DNA of 64,000 nucleotides, taken from the NCBI RefSeq assembly GCF_001456025.1, contig NZ_LMTZ01000097.1, positions 1 through 64,000 on the forward strand, given 5' to 3'. The translations under genes and the position numbers were made by a program. The first letter of the stretch is position 1. Every line of letters begins with the position of its first letter. Positions 17,276 to 25,902 of this stretch are shown piece after piece. This DNA comes from Mastigocoleus testarum BC008. GTDB taxonomy: Bacteria; Cyanobacteriota; Cyanobacteriia; Cyanobacteriales; Nostocaceae. Under the pieces are notes generated by a model that did no database searches, was not told the DNA's origin, and was given only the letters and a program-made list of their open reading frames with translations.

Positions 17276-17471
17276 AGGACTTACGCAATGAAGATTTGTC
17301 ATTGCGACCGAAACGTAGTGTAGGGTTAGCGCAGCGTCTCCGTTTAGGAGATAGCAATCACAGCGTCTGGGGGGGATTACGTCGCTAACGCTAGCCCGCA
17401 GCGTAGCTGTTAGCAAAGCGTGACGTTAGTCATACGTAATGACGGAAATACGTTCATTTTGCGTAAGTCCT
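17276..17471. mobile_element. MITE-like element with AGGACTTACGCA ends
   Basis: A 196-bp element bounded by perfect 12-bp terminal inverted repeats, AGGACTTACGCA (17276-17287) and TGCGTAAGTCCT (17460-17471). A second inner inverted pair is built on GTCATTGCGACCG and CGTAATGACGG. The interior holds GC-rich palindromes (GCAGCGTAGCTGTTAGC). It separates the CHAT gene from its downstream neighbour DUF928. No coding capacity. Confidence 0.8.
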
Positions 17472-17478
17472 AAGTTAA

Positions 17479-20082
17479 TTAAAGCCAGTTACCAACAAGT
17501 ACAAAAGGTGCCCAATAAAAAGGATGTTTAAATCCACGCTGTCCGAGTAATGAAAGTTGGGCTTGACGTAATGCTTCTGCTTTGGAGACATTCGGTTTTG
17601 CCAGTTGTTTGTAAAATTCCACCATGAATATTGAAGTTGAGCGATCGTCTACAGCCCATAAGCTAGCTACAGTACTGCGCGCACCCGACCTCACCGCTAC
17701 ACCTGCAAGTCCTAACGCAGCCCGTTTATCGCCTTGTGCTGTCTGACAAGCACTTAAAACTAACAATTCTATGGGATTGTTACTGTATTTCTCTCGGTTT
17801 TGCAGTAAGTTACCCAATTGTTTAACATTGATGCGATGATCCCAGGTAAGAATAAAGGTATCCTTAACCCTACAACTAAATTGACCGTGGGTAGCTAAAT
17901 GAACTACAGGAAATGGTGTATTACTAATATTCTTTTCTAAAGCTTTGGTGGTAAATTTCTGATTGAGCAGTACTTGAGAAGAAATCTTAGACTTAATTTG
18001 ATTAATTTCTGTTTTTACTCCAGGAAGTGACATAAATCCTTGTCTGGATTCACTTAAGCCACCAAATAATACTTTTAAGTTTTTATGTTTTAAAGATTGA
18101 GGAGCAAATAGTTGCAATCCTGGAGTTACTGCTAAATTATATTTTTCGATTAAGTATTGCTGACCGTCATAAAGTACCGCCATTGGCAGATTTTTCATGG
18201 AACCGTCAAGCATAAAAGCCAAAGTTTTCACACCATTTGCTTGTAATTCTTTTTCTGCTGGCTTAATAAGTAAATCGTAAAATTTTTCGGCGATCGCTAA
18301 ACGTTCTTTTTTTAAGGATGTACGTCTCAAAGAACGTCGCATTTTTTCAATATTAGTTTCCAGTTCGCTTTCTGAAATCTTGCTACTGTAATGAGTTAGA
18401 GTTTGATTCGGTAGAGAAAGAACTACCTCCAAGCGATCGCGTAAAATGATGGGATAAATTACTGCTGCTTGCGGATCTACCTTATCGATATCAAGTTGAG
18501 TTGAACTCCCGGTTAAGTAAGCTTCTCGAAAATAATTATCTAATTCTGCTAATTGCAAAGATTCTATGACTCGGCGAGCTTTTTTTAAATTGCTTTGACT
18601 TACTTTTTTTCCAGATTTAAAAGATTTAGAGTTAGAGTTTTCGTTAGATTCGCCTTGAAGCAATAAATCAACTAATTCCCGATAAATTGGCTCTACGCTT
18701 TCACGAAAATAAAATTGGACATTGACATTATTGGCGACTAAATCATTACTAATTACACTTAAAGTGGCTACAGCATTACTATATGCTGAGACTGCTTTAT
18801 CGATCTGATTTTGCTTTTTGAATAATCTTCCTAATTGCCATTGCCAATGATAGGAAATATCAGCAGCATTATTTGCTTGTGCAAGTATCAATGCTTGTTC
18901 TGTGAGCTTTTGCGCTTCTGCTAACTGCTGTGTTCGTTCGTAAAGTTCTCCCAAATAACCCAAAGCGTAAGATTCTGCTCGCGAATCCCGGATCGCTTGA
19001 GCTTCTGCAATTGCTTTGGTAAGAAGTTTAGCGCTATATTCATTTCTCTTATCTTTATCTATATCCTTATCTTTAATTCTTACCAAACTTTGGACGAAGT
19101 TAACTTTTGTATATATCGCTTGACGACTCGGGGGTAAGTTTTCAATTCCTGGTTCGATTTTCGCGATTAACTCTTTAGCTTGATGCCATTTTTCCATATC
19201 TATCAACAGACATAATTGATTGAGTTGCGCCTGAAGTTTATTAATTGGAGATTTTGATGCGACAATCGCCCGTTGATAATATTTTAGTGCCTTTTCTGAC
19301 AATTCATCATCGCGAGCATTATTACCCAAACTAAGTAGTACCGCAGCAATATCATTTGGAGAATCTAATTTTTCGGCGATCGCTAAACTTTGCTGTAAAG
19401 CTTCTTCAGATGCTTGTAAGTCTCCCAATAACCTCAGAGTATTACCAAAGTTAAGCAAGGTAGCTGCTTTGAGCGAAGAGGGTGATTCTTTCTTCAAGCT
19501 TTGATTTACCTCTTCTAAAGTAACCCTAGCACGAAGATAAAGCCCCAATCTTCTCAAAGCTTGAGATTGATTTATTAGACTGCGGATATAACCGACATTA
19601 TCTCCTACTTCCTTGTACTTTTTGCTCGCATTAACCCAAATATTTAATGCTTCCTCTGTCTTCCCTCGAGCAAGTAAAAGACTACCTTTGATATTTAAAG
19701 CTGCAGCTTGTAAAGACTTTGCTTTTACAGTCTCTAGATTATCTAATAAATTCAGACTATCTTCGATTGTTTTATTAGCTTGTTGCCAATTTCCTAACTT
19801 TTGGTAGGCTAACGCTAGATTACTCAGCACGATGCTCTGATTGAGAATATCGTTTGTAGAGCTAAAAATTTTCAATGCTTGCTGCCATTTTTCTATAGCT
19901 TGTATAAAATTTCCTGTTTGGTAATCATTTTTCGCTGTTTCTACTAATGCAGATGAAGAAATTTTTATAGTTTCAATTTTTTTAGCTTCAACAGCTACGA
20001 CTTCTGATGTTTGCGCCGCTAATAAAAAATAAAAATTAGTTAGGAATAGAATAATTAGTGTAAAGGAAACTCCTAAACCCAA
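17479..20082 (-). CDS. CHAT-domain TPR protein (HetF-like caspase fold), copy 2
   Basis: An 867-residue paralogue of the protein at 7811-10489 with the same plan: N-terminal membrane anchor (about residues 4-22, GVSFTLIILFLTNFYFLLA), TPR-like repeats (about 45-460) and a CHAT domain ending WAPFVLVGNWL. The dyad is His732 (HLATHGQF) and Cys779 (LVLSACQTAQG). A Lys/Ser-rich linker (NSNSKSFKSGKKVSQ) is inserted before the CHAT part and is absent from copy 1. The stop codon lies 8 bp beyond a MITE-like element. Probable cysteine peptidase of clan CD; target unknown. Confidence 0.9.
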   Translation of the reverse strand: MGLGVSFTLIILFLTNFYFLLAAQTSEVVAVEAKKIETIKISSSALVETAKNDYQTGNFIQAIEKWQQALKIFSSTNDILNQSIVLSNLALAYQKLGNWQQANKTIEDSLNLLDNLETVKAKSLQAAALNIKGSLLLARGKTEEALNIWVNASKKYKEVGDNVGYIRSLINQSQALRRLGLYLRARVTLEEVNQSLKKESPSSLKAATLLNFGNTLRLLGDLQASEEALQQSLAIAEKLDSPNDIAAVLLSLGNNARDDELSEKALKYYQRAIVASKSPINKLQAQLNQLCLLIDMEKWHQAKELIAKIEPGIENLPPSRQAIYTKVNFVQSLVRIKDKDIDKDKRNEYSAKLLTKAIAEAQAIRDSRAESYALGYLGELYERTQQLAEAQKLTEQALILAQANNAADISYHWQWQLGRLFKKQNQIDKAVSAYSNAVATLSVISNDLVANNVNVQFYFRESVEPIYRELVDLLLQGESNENSNSKSFKSGKKVSQSNLKKARRVIESLQLAELDNYFREAYLTGSSTQLDIDKVDPQAAVIYPIILRDRLEVVLSLPNQTLTHYSSKISESELETNIEKMRRSLRRTSLKKERLAIAEKFYDLLIKPAEKELQANGVKTLAFMLDGSMKNLPMAVLYDGQQYLIEKYNLAVTPGLQLFAPQSLKHKNLKVLFGGLSESRQGFMSLPGVKTEINQIKSKISSQVLLNQKFTTKALEKNISNTPFPVVHLATHGQFSCRVKDTFILTWDHRINVKQLGNLLQNREKYSNNPIELLVLSACQTAQGDKRAALGLAGVAVRSGARSTVASLWAVDDRSTSIFMVEFYKQLAKPNVSKAEALRQAQLSLLGQRGFKHPFYWAPFVLVGNWL

Positions 20083-20685
20083 TAATCTGAGGAATTTCCT
20101 AGTAGAAAAATAAAGAATAATTACCTTACAGTTAGTCGCGACTGAAATTATGTTTTTTTTTTAACCCTATAAAATAAACGCATCTATATGTAATGTTTTT
20201 TTGTTACTTCAACTTTAAGTCTGTTATAACCCCATATGAAATAAAAACAAAGAGATGCGGTGTTGGCATACAGAACTGTGCCCTAGAGTAATAATCCTAG
20301 AATAATTTTTTGCTTGAGATACGTTAGTAAGAAAAATCATAACTTGTAATAGCGCTTTAGCGCTTTAGCGCTACTACTAGCTAAATACAGATATTTTATA
20401 TTTATTTACATAGTTTACTTTTTTCTCGCCTACTTACTTATCCTTTCCGTTTACTTTGGAATGATTGAAAAGGTGATTTAAAAATCTCTGAACCTTTGTT
20501 TATACAAAATATATAATTCCGATGCTAACGGATTTGATATTATTTGAGAAAATATTTAAAGAAGCAAATTGCCACAGCAGAAATAAACGAAAAATTCCAG
20601 AAAGTATTCAATTAATATCAATTCCCAGTCGCCAGTCTCTAATCCCTATATGCCGCAAGGCGGCACGCAGTGCTATCCCCAATCC
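20083..20685. other. 603-bp intergenic region with palindromes
   Basis: Holds a hairpin repeat at 20344-20379 (AGCGCTTTAGCGC...GCGCTACTACT), related to the MITE cores. A GC-rich palindrome GCCGCAAGGCGGC lies near 20652. A 65-codon plus-strand frame over 20522-20719 runs through this repeat into cdsA and is not called. Confidence 0.5.
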
Positions 20686-21573
20686 CTACAACAACGGCAA
20701 TAAAAGCGTGACAAAATAATAAACTAGAGGTGCAGTAAAAATATAGCTATCAGTACGATCTAAAATTCCACCATGACCAGGAATTAATTGCCCAGAATCT
20801 TTAACTCCAGCATCTCGTTTTAACATCGACTCCGTCAAGTCTCCTAAAATACTGGCAATACCAATTGTTAATCCTACAGCTGCACCAACAATAATTGGGT
20901 GCGGCCATTTTAATAAATATGCTCCACATATGGCAACAAGAACGCTACCAATAACTCCAAATAACGCTCCTTCAACAGTCTTTTTCGGGCTAATGTCTGA
21001 TAAAGGTGTTTTACCAAAAAACTTACCCACAATATAAGCACCAATATCAGCAGCCCAAATGCATAAGAAAGTTAATAATGTGGCTGTTAACCCCCTAGGT
21101 AAAGCAGAAACTTCAAAGGACTGGGAAATATTCGGATCTAACTGCGGTAAATAACCTCCAAGGGGCAGATTGCTGAGGTTTGCACCGTCAATACCACGCA
21201 TCCTTACCCAATAACTGGGCAAATAACCCGTGTAAAATAATCCTAAAACCGAGGCAGAAATATCAGCAATTGTTGCCATTTTGGGTTGAAACAGCAAATA
21301 AAAACAAATTAATGTACCGCATACAGGCATAATCGCATCAGCTAAATTACCATCAAGGGTACAAATAATTAGCAATAACTGACTTACGAACAGAGTAGTT
21401 TTAGCCGCAGGAGCCATACCTTTAGCTTTGACTAAATTAAAAAATTCTCGCTGTCCTAGATAAATAATTACTGCAAAAAGTATGGTAAAGTACCATCCTC
21501 CCAAAATAGTTGCAATTAAAGCCAGTGTAATAGCAACAATTCCACTGATAATCCGAGACCAAGGCATACACAA
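20686..21573 (-). CDS. cdsA: Phosphatidate cytidylyltransferase
   Basis: CDP-diacylglycerol synthase: CTP + phosphatidate give CDP-diacylglycerol, the precursor of phosphatidylglycerol. The polytopic membrane protein has about seven to eight hydrophobic helices. It carries the family signature near the C-terminus, SMLKRDAGVKDSGQ followed by IPGHGGILDRTDS (catalytic Asp/Lys metal-binding loop). 295 residues, normal length. A plus-strand palindromic repeat runs into its 3' end. The next gene upstream is cbiT, about 250 bp away, so an operon is not obvious. Confidence 0.95.
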   Translation of the reverse strand: MCMPWSRIISGIVAITLALIATILGGWYFTILFAVIIYLGQREFFNLVKAKGMAPAAKTTLFVSQLLLIICTLDGNLADAIMPVCGTLICFYLLFQPKMATIADISASVLGLFYTGYLPSYWVRMRGIDGANLSNLPLGGYLPQLDPNISQSFEVSALPRGLTATLLTFLCIWAADIGAYIVGKFFGKTPLSDISPKKTVEGALFGVIGSVLVAICGAYLLKWPHPIIVGAAVGLTIGIASILGDLTESMLKRDAGVKDSGQLIPGHGGILDRTDSYIFTAPLVYYFVTLLLPLL

Positions 21574-21818
21574 AAAATAAGATATAAATTATAGGGGCTA
21601 GGGTTAGTCTAACCACAGAGCCTGCGGTTTGAATAAAGCCTTTAGCTGCCCTTACAGTTCATTTGTTCGGCGTACTTAGGCTTAAACTACTGCAGCGAGG
21701 TGCATCATAGATATTTCAAAGCGTTGACTCCCCACAGTTTTACTCGCATAGTTATTAATTATGAATTATTAAGTTTCACAATTTAACATCGGGTAACTAT
21801 GATTTATTTTAGACCTAT

Positions 21819-22421
21819 TCATTCTAGCTTTTCGCCACTGAGTATAAATACAGGATTTAAAGCAGCAAAAGTTTGAGATAATCCGCGTGTTTCCAAGCGA
21901 TTAACTGCTGACTGGACGATTTCAATATTTCGTACTTGGAGTTGAGCAAAAGTCTGGGAAATCGCATACAAATTTTCCAAGTTAGTAGCTGTGGCGACTA
22001 ATCTCCCATGGGGAGGTAAATAATTCCACGCGACTTGTAAAATGTCTTGAATGGGTCGTCCTCCTTCGATACAAACCCGTCGGGGAAGCTCCTTGATTTC
22101 GTGCAAGCAAGCAGGAGCAATACCTTCAACTACTTTCACATTTTTAACCCCGAAACGATTGCAATTATGCCTAATCAGATCGGCTACATCCTCATCTCTC
22201 TCAATCGCGATAATTTTTCCCTTTGGGCAAAGTAATCCTGCTTCTACTGGGATGGTACCAGTACCCGCACCAATATCCCATAAAATGGAATCAGGTTTTA
22301 GTCTTAGCTGAGCGATTAACAACAAGCGAATTTCTCGCTTGCTTAATGGAATTCCCGGTAAACGTTCAAATAATTCATCTGGAATTCCAGGGGTAACATA
22401 AGGCCAAAGTTCACAAGGCAT
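21819..22421 (-). CDS. cbiT: Precorrin-6Y/8 C15-methyltransferase, CbiT type
   Basis: A 200-residue SAM methyltransferase of the cobalamin (corrin ring) pathway; CbiT methylates C15 and decarboxylates the C12 acetate side chain. Evidence: the start GIPDELFERLPGIPLSKREIR is the CbiT N-terminal pattern; SAM motif I is LWDIGAGTGTIPVEAG; motif II is IIAIERDED; then IEGGRPIQDIL. It is the stand-alone CbiT rather than the fused CobL, so CbiE would be encoded elsewhere. No cobalamin riboswitch was recognised upstream. Confidence 0.92.
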   Translation of the reverse strand: MPCELWPYVTPGIPDELFERLPGIPLSKREIRLLLIAQLRLKPDSILWDIGAGTGTIPVEAGLLCPKGKIIAIERDEDVADLIRHNCNRFGVKNVKVVEGIAPACLHEIKELPRRVCIEGGRPIQDILQVAWNYLPPHGRLVATATNLENLYAISQTFAQLQVRNIEIVQSAVNRLETRGLSQTFAALNPVFILSGEKLE

Positions 22422-22821
22422 ATTCGTTATAAGTATGAAGACTTTAAGTCATATTCAGGTCTGCTAGAATCCTGAAAAAACTTAGCATATCTTGACTAAC
22501 AATAGCTACTTATAACTTAAAACTTCCTAGCTTCAATACACAAAAACTTTCACTGATTCGGCATTATTAAGTAGTTTTGCATGAAAAAGCTTGTACTCAA
22601 CCTCCTCTTTGTATAGTTTGTGGAGTGTAATTCAGGGTTCAAGATGTGAACTGCTCCTAAATTATCAAAACGATATCAGAATATTAATTTTGGTGTTTAT
22701 AGGTGTCAAAGAAAAATAGATTATTAGAAATTTAACGTGTAACTTAAAGCAAATTATTATCCCCAGCATCCTGCAAGGGATATAAAAATTATTTATTGTA
22801 TAGATACATACCTGGAATAAT
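22422..22821. other. 400-bp intergenic region
   Basis: AT-rich spacer between two minus-strand genes. I see no gene, tandem array or strong hairpin. Confidence 0.4.
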
Positions 22822-23223
22822 CTATCTTATTTCAGCATACCTTGAAACTTCTGAATTAATATTCTCTAATTCTGGTTCTGCTTGGCTCAAATGTTGTTCT
22901 AAAATTTCCAGGTTACGAATATTAGACTTGTAAAAAGCATCAAACAGATCTCCTACAACAGGTATTGTACCAACGATTGCTTCTAAACCAACATTGAATA
23001 TCATCTGTCCCAAATCCCGAGTAGGGATAGACAAACGAGTCGCTAAAAGTATGATGTACGCTGAAAATGCTGCACTGATAAGATCTCCTGCTCCAGGTAT
23101 CAAACCGATAATAGGATCTAACCCTATCCGAAACTTTGTTCCTGGAAGGCGTATGGATGAATCCATCAAGCGGCTAAGTTTCCGAACGCGGTTAAGAGTT
23201 GCAATACGTTTAGAAATCTTCAT
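22822..23223 (-). CDS. DUF4112 membrane protein
   Basis: A 133-residue protein with the DUF4112 pattern: an N-terminal RxRKLSRLMDSSIRLPGTKFRIGLDPIIGLIPGAGD block, a hydrophobic helix (ISAAFSAYIILLAT), and a second GTIPVVGDLFDAFYKSNIRN block. Small membrane-associated family of unknown function. It starts with ATG at 23223 and has a Glu-rich C-terminal tail. A small membrane protein gene lies about 195 bp downstream-to-right on the same strand. Confidence 0.85.
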   Translation of the reverse strand: MKISKRIATLNRVRKLSRLMDSSIRLPGTKFRIGLDPIIGLIPGAGDLISAAFSAYIILLATRLSIPTRDLGQMIFNVGLEAIVGTIPVVGDLFDAFYKSNIRNLEILEQHLSQAEPELENINSEVSRYAEIR

Positions 23224-23344
23224 TGAGTAAGTATCATTTGATGTGAATATAATTTCATGATTTTAGGTTATTTATCTTCTATCCGGATAAATAGGAAATA
23301 AAAATAAAAATTTTACTAATAATTTAATCAAAATCATCCTAAAG

Positions 23345-23405
23345 GATGACTACAGGACTTAGGAAACGAAAGCGGATCCGTAGGAGCGCCTACTAGCGCT
23401 AACAT
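23345..23405. repeat. Dispersed GC-rich palindromic repeat
   Basis: The segment beginning CAGGACTTAGGAAACG and continuing through GGATCCGTAGGAGCGCC is unlike the AT-rich surroundings. It resembles other dispersed repeats in this window (first 9 bases shared with the end of the 17276 element). Confidence 0.4.
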
Positions 23406-23417
23406 CAATTCTCATTA

Positions 23418-23633
23418 CTATTCACATTCCCAGCAACGTACGCAGATAGAGAAAACAGATAAAACAATACCAACTTCAACCATTACCTGAAAAGCTGCAG
23501 GTGTTAAAGTAAAACCCCAAATCAAAATGATACTTCCAATGAAAGCTCCTGATAAACGATAAACTTCTTCCTGGATTTTTAAGCCGAACGCGATAAAAGC
23601 TAAACCTAGTACCAGAATTAAGATGTAGTTCAT
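23418..23633 (-). CDS. Small membrane protein (71 aa)
   Basis: A hypothetical protein that is nearly all hydrophobic: three likely helices at about residues 3-17, 28-44 and 50-64, ending with a Cys pair in CVRCWECE. The ATG start at 23633 and full-length open frame support coding, but I do not recognise a family. It sits between the histidine kinase of the 23.7-29 kb cluster and DUF4112. Confidence 0.6.
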   Translation of the reverse strand: MNYILILVLGLAFIAFGLKIQEEVYRLSGAFIGSIILIWGFTLTPAAFQVMVEVGIVLSVFSICVRCWECE

Positions 23634-23691
23634 ATTCCCAAAGCCTTCAGATAAAATATATAAAAAGTAAATTGAAGGTGGAGATCAAAAA

Positions 23692-25209
23692 TTAACTTAA
23701 TATTCTATTCTGCAACTCGAAGGAAAAAATCGGTGCAATAATTGTGAAATAGAATATAGTACCTTCACCTAATTTACTTTCTACCCAAATTCTACCCCCC
23801 ATCAGTTCACTTAGTTGCTTGCAAATAGACAAACCTAAACCCGTACCACCATATTTTCGACAGATGGAAGAATTAACCTGAGAAAAGGATTGAAATAGAC
23901 GATCTAGACGATCTTGGGGAATCCCAATACCTGTATCTTTCACTGCAAACTGGATTTCGTAAAGCTCCTTACCTTCTTGGGTTTGTCCAATTTGATGACT
24001 ATTGAGAAAAACTTCTACTCCTCCTTTTGAAGTAAATTTGATCGCGTTAGCAATCAGGTTAAGTAAAATTTGCCGTAATCTGGTAATGTCACCCACAATC
24101 ATTTCAGGTAGGTCCGGTGAAGGATTGAAGTTTAAAGTTAATTTTTTATTCTCAGCTTTTAGCGAGAGCAAAGATATTGCTTCCTGAATACAATTGCATA
24201 GATAAAAAGGTTGTGTTTCCAGTTCCAATTTACCAGATTCAATTTTGGCGAAATCTAGAATATCATTCACAATCTTAAGCAAAGAATTGCCGCTAGTATG
24301 AATAGTCTTGACAAATTCTTGTTGCTCCTCTTCTAATTCCGTCTCAAGCAATAGATCGGCGATTCCCATGACAGAAGAAATTGGAGTACGAATTTCATGA
24401 CTAATAATTGCCAAAAATTCTTGTTTTGCAAGTTCTGCTTGCTTGCGTTCAGTCATATCTCGCAAAATATAGATATAACCTCGGAACCTTTCTATTTCTG
24501 TTTTAATTTTTGCACAGGAAAAGGCTACAGGAATACTTTTACCGCTTTTCGTTTGACATATAGCTTCTACTTCCTTAGTGAATAAATCTGAATTTTCTGT
24601 ATTATAAAAATTATTTATTTGCAAGCTATCAAATTTTGGTAGAACAACAGAAATATGTTGCTCTAAAAGATCTATTTCTTTAGATTCCAACAGCATCTCT
24701 GCTGCTAAATTAATTGTCTTAATTTTCCCAGACGGTGTTGTTACTAATAAGGCGTCAGCCATTGATGTAATAACTACATCTATATATTGTTTAGAAGCTG
24801 TCAACTGTTTGAACAACAAACTAGTTTCATTTGCTCCTTGAACTAATGATTGTTCTAAAATCATCCGTTCTGTTGCATCTGAAATCAATAATATCAATTT
24901 GCCGTTATCAAAATTATCTGTGAAATTTGGAAGAATACAGATATCAATATACAATTTTCTATCTGGAAAACTTTCTATTCCTTTGATTTCAAATTTACTT
25001 CGCTTACCCTGAATAATTTCATGGGCAATATTATCTAAACCGACTAGTTCTGAAATAATTGTTCTAACATCTCTTCCTAAATACTCCTGAGGTAAGTTAA
25101 TCAGAAGTTTATCATCTGTTAAAGATGTCTCAATTATTTTCCAGTCTTGATTAATTAATAGATAATCTTTGTCACATGCAGACAAAAATTTTGTCAATAA
25201 ATTGTTCAT
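23692..25209 (-). CDS. PAS-domain sensor histidine kinase
   Basis: A 505-residue soluble kinase. Two PAS-like regions (about 10-115 and 135-255) precede a HisKA dimerisation domain with His271 in FLAIISHEIRTP. The ATPase domain has the N box (LRQILLNLIANAIKF), G1 DTGIGIP, F box FQSFSQ and G2 GGTGLGLS. It has no receiver and no membrane helix, so it should phosphorylate a separate response regulator; the PatA-type protein at 29445 is a nearby candidate. The gene starts 8 bp after the stop of the Ras-like GTPase, indicating co-transcription with the coiled-coil/OmpA/GTPase genes. Confidence 0.93.
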   Translation of the reverse strand: MNNLLTKFLSACDKDYLLINQDWKIIETSLTDDKLLINLPQEYLGRDVRTIISELVGLDNIAHEIIQGKRSKFEIKGIESFPDRKLYIDICILPNFTDNFDNGKLILLISDATERMILEQSLVQGANETSLLFKQLTASKQYIDVVITSMADALLVTTPSGKIKTINLAAEMLLESKEIDLLEQHISVVLPKFDSLQINNFYNTENSDLFTKEVEAICQTKSGKSIPVAFSCAKIKTEIERFRGYIYILRDMTERKQAELAKQEFLAIISHEIRTPISSVMGIADLLLETELEEEQQEFVKTIHTSGNSLLKIVNDILDFAKIESGKLELETQPFYLCNCIQEAISLLSLKAENKKLTLNFNPSPDLPEMIVGDITRLRQILLNLIANAIKFTSKGGVEVFLNSHQIGQTQEGKELYEIQFAVKDTGIGIPQDRLDRLFQSFSQVNSSICRKYGGTGLGLSICKQLSELMGGRIWVESKLGEGTIFYFTIIAPIFSFELQNRILS

Positions 25210-25217
25210 CTTTAATG

Positions 25218-25742
25218 TTATATTATACTGTTAGCTAATAACTGGAATATTTCATCAACATTTACCCCTGTTTTTGCTGAAGTCAAATATGTTTTTAAAA
25301 TCATGGGATTATTTTCAAATTGATATTTTTTTTGAATCCGATCTAAATATTCAGTTTCGATTAAGTCTGACTTATTAAGAGCTAATATTGTATAACTTTG
25401 AGGATTAACTTTTAAAAAAGCTTCAATACGGTCTTTCAAATGCTCGAGAGTATCTTCACGAGTTAAATCTGCAACTATAATCCCTCCTTTAGCTCCTTGG
25501 AAATAACTAGGAGAAATAGCTTTGTATTTATTACTACCTTCAATATCCCAAATAAGTAGATTCAGATCTTGTGAATTTACTAATTCTTTTGGATATGCTT
25601 TAACAAGTTTACGAGAAATTTTAACTCCCACAGTAGAAAGATATTTATCGCTGAATTGTCTATCAACAAAACGACGAATTAAACTGGTTTTACCAACACC
25701 GAAATCACCAACCAAACAAATTTTACGAGAGATAATAGACAT
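25218..25742 (-). CDS. Ras-like small GTPase
   Basis: A 174-residue stand-alone GTPase of the Ras superfamily (prokaryotic Rup/MglA-like group). Counting from ATG 25742: P-loop GDFGVGKTS (12-20), switch I Thr37 (LSTVG), switch II DIEG (66-69), NKSD (123-126), TSAK (154-157). The residue after DIEG is Ser, where Ras has the catalytic Gln61, so intrinsic hydrolysis may be slow or need a partner. The frame extends upstream only through TTG codons, so ATG 25742 is preferred. It lies between an OmpA-like gene and a histidine kinase, suggesting it is a switch in that signalling unit. Confidence 0.88.
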   Translation of the reverse strand: MSIISRKICLVGDFGVGKTSLIRRFVDRQFSDKYLSTVGVKISRKLVKAYPKELVNSQDLNLLIWDIEGSNKYKAISPSYFQGAKGGIIVADLTREDTLEHLKDRIEAFLKVNPQSYTILALNKSDLIETEYLDRIQKKYQFENNPMILKTYLTSAKTGVNVDEIFQLLANSII

Positions 25743-25902
25743 GATTAACAACAATAAAATTCAGTATTATTAGCAATGAATTACGTCGATTTAATCGAAA
25801 GTTCAAATAAAATAGTTTTAAATCAAATAATTAAATATTTTAAATATCATGCGAATTATCTTGAATGATTTTAATATTGCTTGATTTTACTAACTATTTT
25901 GA

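Noticed and set aside
20522..20719. 65-codon plus-strand frame next to cdsA
   Set aside because: It crosses a palindromic repeat and overlaps the cdsA 3' end; no supporting features.
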